64,000 nucleotides of DNA from an uncultured Erysipelotrichaceae bacterium (GTDB lineage Bacteria > Bacillota_I > Bacilli_A > Erysipelotrichales > Erysipelotrichaceae): NCBI GenBank assembly GCA_944327105.1, contig CALVGN010000052.1, forward strand, positions 1 to 64,000, written 5' to 3'. Position 1 is the stretch's first letter; each line of letters opens with the position of its first letter. Positions 1 through 8,180 of this stretch are shown here, one piece after another. A program made the translations under genes and the position numbers. A model generated the notes under the pieces. That model did not search any database and had not been told where the DNA came from. It worked only from the letters and a program-made list of their open reading frames with translations.

Positions 1-185
1 CGAAACCTAGCCAACCTCTTCGACCTAATCTACATTACCTGTTCCTGTTATCGACTTGAATTGCCTTGTCGTGGCCAGGGGAGGTTGTCTCTGAAGTATT
101 GATACCCATTCCTATTCACGAAGGCTCAAAAATTTCACATACGTTTCCTTCATATTCTCGTTCAGACCACGTAAAATATCTGCAT

Positions 186-2117
186 ATGAGTCAAACCAAT
201 CCCAATGTGGTCCAATCCCAAAAACGTAAAATATCCCCGGTACGGGCGAAAACCAGTGCGCGTAAACGTATGGTTCAAACCATCCTGTACATGGTCATTG
301 AATTGCTTTTTATTTTATCCATCGTCCTTTTTCTTACCTGGATCAAATCCACCTATTCCGTCGATGTAGCCTATGAAAAGCCCATCTTTTCCATGCTGGT
401 CTTTACCATCGTCTCCATTCTTTTGCTTATACCGGCCCCCTTTAACCGCATCGTTGGATTCATCCTTCCCGCTTTAGTGGCCCTTTATGGTGTGGCGCAA
501 CATGTTTATTATGATGCCTTCCATACCTATTTCCGTTTCAATACCGCCATGAGTTTGGCCAATGAAGTCACCGGAGCCAGCGAAAGCGTGATGGAGTTCA
601 TCCATTTTGAAACGTTTGTGCCATTCATTGTTCTGATACTGATCATCCTAATTTTCACCGTGATCTATTTTCTATTGCAGCGCAAACGGATCAAACGCAT
701 CATCCATCTGTATCATCTAATCGCATTTTTACCGTTGATCTTGGTCTGGAAAGATGCACAACGCTTTGATACGATGCTGGAAACCGCCCGTCACAGTGAG
801 GATGAATTCCAAGTGTACAAAACAGATTATTACATCTATGAAACCATCCCCAACAATATCCAGTTCGTCGATACTTTCGGTTTATATACATTTGCCTACC
901 GGGATGTTCAATCATTGACTGCTTCCCAACTATTAAGCGGAAACGAACGGGAAGAGATCGCTACATTTTTAGCGGATAAGCCGCAATGGGGCGATAATGC
1001 GATGAGTGGTATCTTTAAAGATAAAAACATCTTGATCGTTCAGGCGGAATCGTTTATCGACTGTATGGCCGATCCGGAACTGACGCCGACCATCTGGCGC
1101 TTAAAAACGCAAGGGATCGATGTGCACGGTTTCGATACACCGACATTGCCAGCCTCCACTTCCGACAGTGAGTTTATGGCCAACACCAGCCTGATCCCCA
1201 ATTCGGATGGCTATGCAGTATGCTATCGGTATGTGTACAACACGTTCCCGACGACTTTGGCGACACTGTTCAATTCGGCCGGGTATGGGACACTGGCTAT
1301 CCATAATAATTATGGAGATTACTACAATCGTGAAAATCTGTTCCCCAATCTGGGATACACCGATTTTTTCGATTGTACGGATCTATCGATGATGGATGAA
1401 GCCAGTGATTCACAGGTGATGAGTGTGCTCAAATACATCATCACATCGGCCGATTACAAGAATATGACATTCTGGATCACGTACAGTGGTCATCAGCCGT
1501 ATGATTATGGATCGGTTGGCGTCAGTCAGGAAAACGTGGATCGTATTTTGGCTAAGTATCCAAATCTGGATGAAAGCTATGTGGCGTATTTAGCCAAGAA
1601 TATGGATCTGGATCAGGCATTGAATGATCTGATCAGTGAACTGGAACGCATCGAGCAGTTGGATGATATGGTCATTGTTTTTTATGGCGACCATATGGTC
1701 AAAGGATTGGAATTTGGTATGGATGCCAATTATTACACGGCCACAGGACAGACGTATGATCACGTCAATCGGGATACCGGGTTATACATTTATAATCCAA
1801 CGATTGAACCCCGTGTGGTCAATATGCAATCCACGGCATTGGATATCTTGCCAACACTGGCGAACCTTTTTGGTATTGATTATGATCATTCCACCGTATT
1901 GGGACGCGATATTTTTGATCCGTCCTATCATGGATTTACGTTCAGTGAATGGGATGCATGGACCACCAATGATTATTCCTATGATTTCATCAAGGATACC
2001 TATAATCTGAATGGTTATGACCAACAAAGCGCTCAAAGTGAAATGGCATATTATATTCAAATGCAGGATATATCTGCCAATATATTGAAATTGGATTATT
2101 TCAAACCAGAAGAATAA
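186..2117 (+). CDS. LtaS-like lipoteichoic acid synthase / phosphoglycerol transferase
   Basis: Membrane-anchored sulfatase-fold enzyme expected to move glycerol-phosphate from phosphatidylglycerol onto a growing lipoteichoic acid chain outside the cell. About five N-terminal membrane helices are followed by a large extracellular sulfatase domain. Visible active-site elements are a metal-binding Glu in QAESFID, the nucleophile Thr in the ASTSDSEF segment (LtaS has a similar T-S-D-x-E-F context), and the Asp-His pair in FYGDHMV. The reading frame stays open upstream to a TTG at 66. I chose the ATG at 186 because it leaves a short cytoplasmic tail before the first helix, but no clear Shine-Dalgarno precedes it, so the start is uncertain. 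A bidirectional terminator follows. Family is clear; the exact substrate (LTA or another phosphoglycerol polymer) is inferred. Confidence 0.85.
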   Translation: MSQTNPNVVQSQKRKISPVRAKTSARKRMVQTILYMVIELLFILSIVLFLTWIKSTYSVDVAYEKPIFSMLVFTIVSILLLIPAPFNRIVGFILPALVALYGVAQHVYYDAFHTYFRFNTAMSLANEVTGASESVMEFIHFETFVPFIVLILIILIFTVIYFLLQRKRIKRIIHLYHLIAFLPLILVWKDAQRFDTMLETARHSEDEFQVYKTDYYIYETIPNNIQFVDTFGLYTFAYRDVQSLTASQLLSGNEREEIATFLADKPQWGDNAMSGIFKDKNILIVQAESFIDCMADPELTPTIWRLKTQGIDVHGFDTPTLPASTSDSEFMANTSLIPNSDGYAVCYRYVYNTFPTTLATLFNSAGYGTLAIHNNYGDYYNRENLFPNLGYTDFFDCTDLSMMDEASDSQVMSVLKYIITSADYKNMTFWITYSGHQPYDYGSVGVSQENVDRILAKYPNLDESYVAYLAKNMDLDQALNDLISELERIEQLDDMVIVFYGDHMVKGLEFGMDANYYTATGQTYDHVNRDTGLYIYNPTIEPRVVNMQSTALDILPTLANLFGIDYDHSTVLGRDIFDPSYHGFTFSEWDAWTTNDYSYDFIKDTYNLNGYDQQSAQSEMAYYIQMQDISANILKLDYFKPEE

Positions 2118-2118
2118 A

Positions 2119-2159
2119 AACACAGCCTGTGCGTATGCACAGGCTGTGTTTGTTTTTTT
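2119..2159. terminator. bidirectional terminator between convergent genes
   Basis: A perfect 13-bp stem (ACACAGCCTGTGC, loop GTAT, then its complement) is followed by a T-run on the plus strand and preceded by an A-run, so it can end both the LtaS-like gene and the convergent NifU-like gene. Confidence 0.9.
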
Positions 2160-2161
2160 GG

Positions 2162-2425
2162 TCATTGATTGTCGACCAGTTTGACTGCAGTGACTTCTGG
2201 AACTTCTTCCATCAGTATTGTGGCCACACCATCCTGCAGGGTGGAATCGATCATCATGCATCCCGCACATGCGCCAAGCATCTGCACGTAGACCGTGCCA
2301 TCCTTGTATGCGACGAATTGAAGATCACCACCATCCATATTGATATAGGGGCGAATCTTTTCAATGGATGCTTTGATATTGTAGATGACTTGTTCTTCAT
2401 TGGTTAACGTATTGGTTTGTTCCAT
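2162..2425 (-). CDS. NifU-like C-terminal domain protein (Nfu-type Fe-S carrier)
   Basis: An 87-residue protein made almost entirely of the Nfu/NifU C-terminal domain, which assembles or carries a [4Fe-4S] cluster between two subunits. The signature is visible as MDGGDLQF followed by GACAGCMMID, in which the CxxC cysteines bind the cluster. The minus-strand start has a good ribosome site (GGAAGGA) about 7 nt upstream. It stands alone between a terminator and the next minus-strand gene. A sulfur-donating desulfurase with thiI is encoded 10 kb away, but no suf operon is in the window. Confidence 0.9.
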   Translation of the reverse strand: MEQTNTLTNEEQVIYNIKASIEKIRPYINMDGGDLQFVAYKDGTVYVQMLGACAGCMMIDSTLQDGVATILMEEVPEVTAVKLVDNQ

Positions 2426-2466
2426 AGTGTTCCTTCCATGCCATTTCTTTCAATGGTACAACCATT

Positions 2467-2925
2467 TTATATCAAGAAAAGATAGACCACACTGCATGTG
2501 GTCAATCCCCATAATAAACCACCGGCGACTTCGATCCATTTATGGCCCAATACCGCTTTTAATTTGGTTTGATAAATCGGATCATTGAGCTGGATACGTG
2601 TCAGATTCTCGATATCTTTGATCAATTGCTGCGTCACTTTGATATTTTGTCCGGAGTAATAACGGACATTGGCTGCATCATAGCAGACCACCAGACACAT
2701 GATCACCGACACACTGAATGCCGTGGACGAAAAGTTATCCACAAAACCCGTTGCCAGTGCCAGTGCCGATACCGTGGCGGTATGGCTGGATGGGAAACCA
2801 CCACTTTCAAATACCATCTTCCAATCCCATTCGCCGCTTTTCAGATAGTTGAAAAACGGTTTGCACCCTTGAGCGATCAGATTGGCCAATATTGCGACCC
2901 ATAAGGGAAATAGTTCATTTATCAT
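2467..2925 (-). CDS. divergent PAP2 family (DUF212/YuiD-like) membrane protein
   Basis: A 152-residue membrane protein of the divergent PAP2 superfamily related to acid phosphatases and B. subtilis YuiD. The family hallmark GGFPSSHTA segment is present near residue 42, followed by YDAANVRYYSG and HKWIEV, which resemble the phosphatase motifs. Three to four membrane helices are evident. It probably acts on a lipid phosphate at the membrane, but the substrate is unknown. The gene diverges from the S1-domain/pgi reading frame, whose open frame overlaps its first codons. Confidence 0.85.
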   Translation of the reverse strand: MINELFPLWVAILANLIAQGCKPFFNYLKSGEWDWKMVFESGGFPSSHTATVSALALATGFVDNFSSTAFSVSVIMCLVVCYDAANVRYYSGQNIKVTQQLIKDIENLTRIQLNDPIYQTKLKAVLGHKWIEVAGGLLWGLTTCSVVYLFLI

Positions 2926-2992
2926 ACGGTTACAAAAAAGAGTATATCACAAGTTTTGGACGTGCTTTATAATTGTAGCGTCAGGTAAAGTG

Positions 2993-4633
2993 ATGCAGTA
3001 TCAGGTCGGACAGATCGTTTTGGCCCGCGTCAGCGGGATCCAGCCTTATGGTGCATTTGTCCAGCTGGATGAAAGCACCGCAGGCTTGATTCATATCAGT
3101 GAAATCTCCAACGGATTTGTCCGGGATGTTTCGGATTACGTCCACGTTGGGGATGAAGTGTATGTCAAGATCGTTGACATCGATGAATCCAACCATCAGG
3201 TACGCTGTTCGTTGCGGGCATTAAGTGCCCGAAAGAGTCGGCGTGGCCGCTCGATGAATGCCAAAGGGCTGTTGCCAAGCCATCGCTTGGGTTTTGCTTC
3301 ACTGCGTGATGCTTTACCGTTATGGATCAAACAGACAAAGGAGAAAATGACAATGATTACATTTGACACATCCCATGCATTTTTGGATTCTGACTTTTCC
3401 TCATGGCAAGGGAAGGTAACGGAAGCGCACAATGCATTGCATGCCCATACCTGTGCCGGAGCGGATTATACCGGCTGGGTGGAATGGCCGAGCAATTATG
3501 ATAAAGAAGAATATGTCCGTTTGAAGGAAGTGGCGGCCAAAGTGGCGCCATTGGCGGATGTGTTATTGGTATGTGGCATTGGCGGAAGTTATCTGGGGGC
3601 CAGAGCAGCGATCGAATTTTTACAAGGATTGTGGCCAACGCGCAAAACACAGGTGATTTTTATCGGTAATACGTTTTCTGCCAGCTACATCGCGCAGGTA
3701 TTGGAATACATCAAAGGCAAGAGTGTGGTGATGAATGTCATCAGTAAAAGTGGTACGACCACCGAGACCAGTGTTTCTTTCCGTATTTTCAAAGCATACA
3801 TGGAAAATACCTATGGCAAGGAAGAATGCAAGACCCGTATCATTGCCACAACGGATAAAAAACGCGGTGCTTTAAAATCCTTGGCGGATCATGAAGGATA
3901 TGAAACATTTGTGATCCCTGATGACATCGGCGGCCGATTCTCCGTCATCACACCAGTGGGCTTGTTGCCATTAGCCATCATGGGTGTGGATATTGACGCA
4001 TTGATGGATGGTTTAGCCAAGGCGGAAAAAGATTTTGGCAGTGATGATCTTCAAACCAACAGTGCATATCGCTATGCCGTGGCACGACGCATGCTACAGC
4101 AAAAAGGGTATAACGTTGAAATGTTGGTCACGTATGAAATGCAATTGGTCCAGTTGGCTGAATGGTGGAAACAACTGTTTGGTGAAAGTGAAGGCAAAGA
4201 TGGCAAAGGTATCCTGCCCGACAGTGCCTGCTTCTCAACGGATCTGCATTCATTGGGTCAGTTCATTCAAGAAGGCAACAAGGTATTGTTTGAAACGTTG
4301 CTGCTGGTCAAAAAACCGCAACGGGATCTGGTATTCCCCAGTGATGAAAATGATTTCGACCATATGAATTATTTGGCTGGAAAGAACATGAGCTGGATCA
4401 ATGAAAAAGCCATGGAAGGGACATTGGAAGCCCATGAAAAAAGTGGCAATGTACCGAATTTGGTCATCACCATCGAGAAAATGGATGAAACCAACCTGGG
4501 TTATCTGTTCTATTTCTTCTTCAAAGCCATTGCCATGACCACATTGCTCAATGGCAGCAACCCATTCAACCAACCGGGTGTGGAAGTGTATAAGAAGAAC
4601 ATGTTCCGCCTTTTGGGAAAACCCGAAAATTAA
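2993..4633 (+). CDS. S1 RNA-binding domain ORF fused in frame to glucose-6-phosphate isomerase
   Basis: One uninterrupted frame encodes a GSP13-like S1 domain (YQVGQIVLARVSGIQPYGAF through VRCSLRAL), a basic linker and the usual GSP13-type tail (GFASLRDALPLWI). It then runs without a stop into a complete glucose-6-phosphate isomerase. The frame is open back to 2882, but the ATG at 2993, just before the S1 domain, fits best; a TATAAT lies at 2968. In relatives these are separate proteins. The junction keeps an AAAGGAG ribosome site at 3337 and ATGs at 3347 and 3353, so the isomerase can also be made alone. Either a true fusion, in-frame stop loss, or two products from one frame. See the separate pgi entry. 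Confidence 0.7.
   Translation: MQYQVGQIVLARVSGIQPYGAFVQLDESTAGLIHISEISNGFVRDVSDYVHVGDEVYVKIVDIDESNHQVRCSLRALSARKSRRGRSMNAKGLLPSHRLGFASLRDALPLWIKQTKEKMTMITFDTSHAFLDSDFSSWQGKVTEAHNALHAHTCAGADYTGWVEWPSNYDKEEYVRLKEVAAKVAPLADVLLVCGIGGSYLGARAAIEFLQGLWPTRKTQVIFIGNTFSASYIAQVLEYIKGKSVVMNVISKSGTTTETSVSFRIFKAYMENTYGKEECKTRIIATTDKKRGALKSLADHEGYETFVIPDDIGGRFSVITPVGLLPLAIMGVDIDALMDGLAKAEKDFGSDDLQTNSAYRYAVARRMLQQKGYNVEMLVTYEMQLVQLAEWWKQLFGESEGKDGKGILPDSACFSTDLHSLGQFIQEGNKVLFETLLLVKKPQRDLVFPSDENDFDHMNYLAGKNMSWINEKAMEGTLEAHEKSGNVPNLVITIEKMDETNLGYLFYFFFKAIAMTTLLNGSNPFNQPGVEVYKKNMFRLLGKPEN
3353..4633 (+). CDS. pgi: glucose-6-phosphate isomerase (internal start)
   Basis: Interconverts glucose-6-phosphate and fructose-6-phosphate in glycolysis. 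From the ATG at 3353, which has AAAGGAG nine bases upstream, the protein is 426 residues, close to the usual length of Gram-positive Pgi (about 450). Seen directly: the SIS-domain phosphate-binding ISKSGTTTET, the catalytic Glu in FGESEGKDGKGI, the HSLGQ histidine, and the C-terminal PGVEVYKKN lysine. The reading frame continues upstream into an S1-domain protein with no stop codon, so an extended fusion product is possible. A strong hairpin terminator follows at 4641. Confidence 0.92.
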   Translation: MITFDTSHAFLDSDFSSWQGKVTEAHNALHAHTCAGADYTGWVEWPSNYDKEEYVRLKEVAAKVAPLADVLLVCGIGGSYLGARAAIEFLQGLWPTRKTQVIFIGNTFSASYIAQVLEYIKGKSVVMNVISKSGTTTETSVSFRIFKAYMENTYGKEECKTRIIATTDKKRGALKSLADHEGYETFVIPDDIGGRFSVITPVGLLPLAIMGVDIDALMDGLAKAEKDFGSDDLQTNSAYRYAVARRMLQQKGYNVEMLVTYEMQLVQLAEWWKQLFGESEGKDGKGILPDSACFSTDLHSLGQFIQEGNKVLFETLLLVKKPQRDLVFPSDENDFDHMNYLAGKNMSWINEKAMEGTLEAHEKSGNVPNLVITIEKMDETNLGYLFYFFFKAIAMTTLLNGSNPFNQPGVEVYKKNMFRLLGKPEN

Positions 4634-4640
4634 TCGAAAG

Positions 4641-4675
4641 AAAAAGGCGTTGATGGCTACCATCAACGCTTTTTA
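4641..4675 (+). terminator. terminator of pgi
   Basis: CGTTGATGG and CCATCAACG arms around a CTA loop, flanked by an A-run and a T-run, 8 bases past the pgi stop. Confidence 0.9.
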
Positions 4676-4685
4676 TATGGATGAG

Positions 4686-4819
4686 AAGGGGATTTTTATA
4701 AATCACATAATTTAATGTGAGATTGCCATAATGTAACGGGAAGTGATTGATATCGTATAGGTGTAAGTTGAAAGACGCCTGATAATACAATGTCTTTGCT
4801 TACAGACATAAGTCCCCTT
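4686..4819 (+). ncRNA. candidate structured RNA in the pgi-capA intergenic region
   Basis: The 329-base gap between pgi and the CapA-like gene holds no convincing ORF but several nested inverted repeats. AAGGGGA (4686-4692) can pair with TCCCCTT (4813-4819). Inside are a perfect TCACAT/ATGTGA hairpin (4703-4720) and a longer two-part stem (GTAAG with AAGAC pairing to GTCTT and CTTAC, about 4766-4804). A terminator follows at 4836. This could be a small RNA or a leader, but no known riboswitch signature was recognised and no clear promoter was found. Strand and ends are inferred. Confidence 0.3.
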
Positions 4820-4835
4820 TCTATAAAATACCTCT

Positions 4836-4884
4836 AAAGAAAAAGAGCGTTGGTGCCTCCCTAGATACGCTCTTTTTCTTTTTA
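4836..4884 (+). terminator. strong terminator upstream of capA-like gene
   Basis: A 15-bp perfect stem (AAAGAAAAAGAGCGT with its complement) around a 16-base loop, ending in a T-rich run. It lies 90 bases before the CapA-like gene, so it ends the candidate RNA or readthrough from pgi rather than a recognised gene. Confidence 0.8.
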
Positions 4885-4962
4885 TGGTAAAACCATTCGA
4901 TCGATGATTTCACCATTTTTCAAAGGGAAGGGATATACTGAAAGCAAGGAGATCTTCCTTTT

Positions 4963-6156
4963 ATGATGAAACAATGGATCCATGGATTGACCGGGTTAAA
5001 ACCATTAATGCTGATCGCACTTTTGTTCGTGGGTGGCTGTCAAGGTGAATCCGATCAACGAACAGATACGTCTGCACCATCTAAAGATGATGAAACCATG
5101 TATACATTGGTGGATTTGACCCCGAAAACCCGTTCGCTTTCCATCGTCGCACTTGGGGATCATTTGATTCACGGAGCAGTCTACAAAGCAGCCTATGATC
5201 CAACCATGGATACCTATGATTTTTCCAAGATGTACGCATCCATCTGCCCATTGATCGAAGATTATGATATCCGCTATATCAACTTTGAAACCCTGATGGC
5301 CGGGAAAGCCTACGGCTACAGCGGTTATCCGACGTTCAACGGTCCAAGCCAAGGTATCGATGATCTGGTGGAATGCGGATTCAATTGGATGTCGTTGTCA
5401 TCCAACCATTCCTTTGATAAAGGTGAACAGGCATTATTGGATGAGTATCACTATTTTGATCGATTTGACCATGTCATCACCACCGGTGTCCATGATTCAT
5501 TTGACGATCAATCCACGTATATGGTTCAAACCATCAATGGCATTGATGTTGGGTTTCTGGGATATACCTATGGTCTGAATGGATTTATCTTGCCGCAAGG
5601 CAAAGAATATCTGGTGGATCTGATCGATCCTGCCCGTATTGAAAATGATTTGACCAATTTATCGTTGATTTCCGATATCCAATTGGTTTCGATCCATTGG
5701 GGCAACGAATATGCCACATCCCCCAATGAAGATCAGATCAGACTGGCCAATGCCATGGTGGGATGGGGTGCCGATGTGATCATCGGCGCCCATCCCCATG
5801 TCATCCAACCATATGAATGGATCAAAGCTGACAATGGCAACCAGGGTGTGGTGTTCTATTCACTGGGGAATTTTCTGTCCGCTCAAGATCAACCTGATCC
5901 GATGTTGGAAGCCATGGCATGCATTGAATTGACCATGGATACAGAAAATTCCACCATTACATTCGATTCGATCGAAGCCAAACCATTGATCAACTGGATC
6001 GACCATGATTTCAGTGACTTTCGCGTCATTCCTTTTGATGAATATGATCAAGACCATGTCGATTCGCATGAGTTGACGTTGAATGGACTGGATGTATCCC
6101 GGCAATACTATATCGCGTTATGGAATGATATATTCCCAGCACATCCCATTGGTTGA
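4963..6156 (+). CDS. CapA-family metallophosphatase lipoprotein
   Basis: A secreted lipoprotein of the CapA/PgsA family (calcineurin-like fold, named for poly-gamma-glutamate capsule synthesis). The N terminus has a hydrophobic signal with a lipobox ending FVGGC, so Cys is the likely lipidated residue 28. Family motifs visible are ALGDHLIHG near the start of the mature domain, NFETLM, SSNHSFDKG, HWGNEY and GAHPHVIQP. The start is the first of two adjacent ATGs after an AAGGAG site. No capsule genes (capB, capC) are nearby, so its role is probably general envelope work rather than PGA capsule; this is inference. Confidence 0.88.
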   Translation: MMKQWIHGLTGLKPLMLIALLFVGGCQGESDQRTDTSAPSKDDETMYTLVDLTPKTRSLSIVALGDHLIHGAVYKAAYDPTMDTYDFSKMYASICPLIEDYDIRYINFETLMAGKAYGYSGYPTFNGPSQGIDDLVECGFNWMSLSSNHSFDKGEQALLDEYHYFDRFDHVITTGVHDSFDDQSTYMVQTINGIDVGFLGYTYGLNGFILPQGKEYLVDLIDPARIENDLTNLSLISDIQLVSIHWGNEYATSPNEDQIRLANAMVGWGADVIIGAHPHVIQPYEWIKADNGNQGVVFYSLGNFLSAQDQPDPMLEAMACIELTMDTENSTITFDSIEAKPLINWIDHDFSDFRVIPFDEYDQDHVDSHELTLNGLDVSRQYYIALWNDIFPAHPIG

Positions 6157-6197
6157 ACCATGGCATATAATGGTGTTACTGCTATAGGAGGATTGTT

Positions 6198-8003
6198 ATG
6201 TCAGAAATATTGAAACCCCGAAACGAAATGGATCCCAACTACCAATGGGATCTTTCTTCACTATTTGAAAACGATGCTGCCTGGAAGGTGGCAATGGATC
6301 AACTGAAACAGGATCTGCCGGATATATCCATTTATCAAAATCATTTAACGGATGGTTCGACCATTAAATCCGCATTGGATACTTACTATGGTCTTAACCG
6401 TCGTTTTGATCGGATCTTCTGCTATGCCTCATTGCGTCACAGTGAAGATATCACGGATTCTTGTGCCAACGCCATGTATAACAGCGCCATTGGTTTAGCC
6501 ATGATGTTTGAACAACGTTCTGCTTATATTCGTCCCCAATTGCTGGCATTGGATGAATCGACCATCCACGCTGTGTTATCGGATCGGAAATTGGATGAAT
6601 ATCATTTCATCCTAGAAAATCTGTTCCGTCAGAAAAGTCATACGCTTTCTGATGAAAATGAAGCACTGCTGGCTGGGTTTTCAGAAGTATTCCAAGGACC
6701 AGGCAATATCCAGGAAGCATTGAGTGATGCAGATCTACGATTTGATGATGCCATTGACAGTGATGGTTTGAACCATCCCTTAAGCAATGCCAGTTACATC
6801 AAACTGCAATCGTCAAGCGACCGTACACTGCGTCGAAGCAGTTTTAACAACTACTATGCATCCTATGGTGCGCATAACCACACCTATGCCGCGATTTATG
6901 CCAATCAGGTCAAAACCACATTGGCCAATGCGTTAGCGCATCATTATCCCTCCAGCCGCAATATGGTCATGGATGCGGATAATATTCCGGAAAGTGTTTA
7001 TGATACGTTGATCGATGCCGTACATGATCATCTGGACCTGATGCATCGCTATGTGGCGCTGCGCAAACGGTTGTTGAAGCTGGATGAAGTGCATTATTAT
7101 GATATTTATGCGCCATTGATCGATGATGGTTCAACCACTTACAGCTATGAAAGTGCACAAACGATGATCTTAGATGCTTTGCGGATCTATGGTGATGAGT
7201 ATGTCAGCACGGTCAAAAGCGGATTTGAAGATCACTGGATCGATGTTTATCCCAATAAAGCCAAAAGCGGTGGTGCGTATTCCAGTGGCTGTTACGATTC
7301 CAATCCATATATTTTGACCAATTTTACCGGAACACTGGACAGTGTCTCTACGATCGCCCATGAAATGGGCCATTCCATGCATACCCATTATTCCAATACG
7401 AATCAAGCGTATGCCAACAGCAATTATTCATTGTTTGTTGCGGAAGTGGCTTCCACGGTCAATGAGAACCTTTTGATCCATCATTTGCTGGATGGTTGTA
7501 ACGATGCGAAACAACGGTTGCGTTTGTTGAATCAGTATTTGGAAGGATTCAAGGGAACTGTGTATCGGCAGACGATGTTTGCGGAGTTTGAAAAGATCGT
7601 TCATCGTGATGCACAACAAGGAGTCAGTCTGGATGGGAATTATTTCAATGGGATTTATATGGATTTGACCAAGAAATACTTTGGTGAAACCATGATCTAT
7701 GATGATGCCATTCAGTATGAATGGAGCCGCATCCCACATTTCTATCGTCCATTTTATGTGTATGTGTACGCCTGTGGGTATTGCGCAGCCAATGCATTGG
7801 CATATGGCATGATCCACGATGGTTCGACCAAAGTCACGCCCTATCTTGAATTTTTGAAAATGGGTGGTTCGAAGTATCCTTTGGATGAATTGAATCATGC
7901 CGGAATCGATCTGACCAACCGCAGCTATATCGATACCGCATTGAATGAGTTCTCACGTATTCTGGATGAAGTGGAACAACTGGCCGATCAACTCGGTTAT
8001 TGA
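6198..8003 (+). CDS. pepF: oligoendopeptidase F (M3 family)
   Basis: Cytoplasmic zinc metallopeptidase that trims short peptides. At 601 residues it matches the normal PepF length. The zinc-binding HEMGH lies within STIAHEMGHSMHTHYS at about residue 390, with the downstream Glu in the VAEVASTVNE segment that completes the site. The N-terminal PepF domain is intact. The start has an AGGAGG site. A terminator hairpin at 8037 ends the unit. Several copies of the window-wide palindrome occur inside (an exact one at 6352, one-mismatch forms at 7126 and 7820), each encoding DGSTxK- or DGSTT-like turns. Confidence 0.95.
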   Translation: MSEILKPRNEMDPNYQWDLSSLFENDAAWKVAMDQLKQDLPDISIYQNHLTDGSTIKSALDTYYGLNRRFDRIFCYASLRHSEDITDSCANAMYNSAIGLAMMFEQRSAYIRPQLLALDESTIHAVLSDRKLDEYHFILENLFRQKSHTLSDENEALLAGFSEVFQGPGNIQEALSDADLRFDDAIDSDGLNHPLSNASYIKLQSSSDRTLRRSSFNNYYASYGAHNHTYAAIYANQVKTTLANALAHHYPSSRNMVMDADNIPESVYDTLIDAVHDHLDLMHRYVALRKRLLKLDEVHYYDIYAPLIDDGSTTYSYESAQTMILDALRIYGDEYVSTVKSGFEDHWIDVYPNKAKSGGAYSSGCYDSNPYILTNFTGTLDSVSTIAHEMGHSMHTHYSNTNQAYANSNYSLFVAEVASTVNENLLIHHLLDGCNDAKQRLRLLNQYLEGFKGTVYRQTMFAEFEKIVHRDAQQGVSLDGNYFNGIYMDLTKKYFGETMIYDDAIQYEWSRIPHFYRPFYVYVYACGYCAANALAYGMIHDGSTKVTPYLEFLKMGGSKYPLDELNHAGIDLTNRSYIDTALNEFSRILDEVEQLADQLGY

Positions 8004-8036
8004 TGGTTGAACCATTTTTGATCCACCAACACATCC

Positions 8037-8060
8037 AACCCGCCATATTGGCGGGTTTTA
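8037..8060 (+). terminator. terminator of pepF
   Basis: AACCCGCCA / TGGCGGGTT stem with a TAT loop followed by TTA-rich sequence. Confidence 0.85.
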
Positions 8061-8180
8061 TATTATGGTTAAAATCACATCATGGAATGGTTCGACCATT
8101 CGTAAACCATCTTGAAACCCATCCTGTTTTTGCATATCATTAGTACTGCTTTATTTTTAAATGAACAGGAGGGGAGAATC

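Noticed and set aside
1-185. A gene at the left window edge
   Set aside because: The sequence before 186 shows only an extended frame from a TTG with no ribosome site; nothing could be identified.
1782-2270. 162-codon minus-strand frame over the end of the LtaS-like gene
   Set aside because: Antisense to conserved coding sequence and to the terminator; composition is that of a mirrored frame with no domain.
4566-4790. Minus-strand frame at the pgi 3' end
   Set aside because: Crosses the pgi terminator and coding end with no ribosome site; better explained by structured intergenic DNA.
7428-7898. Minus-strand frame inside pepF
   Set aside because: Covers the conserved catalytic region of PepF in antisense.
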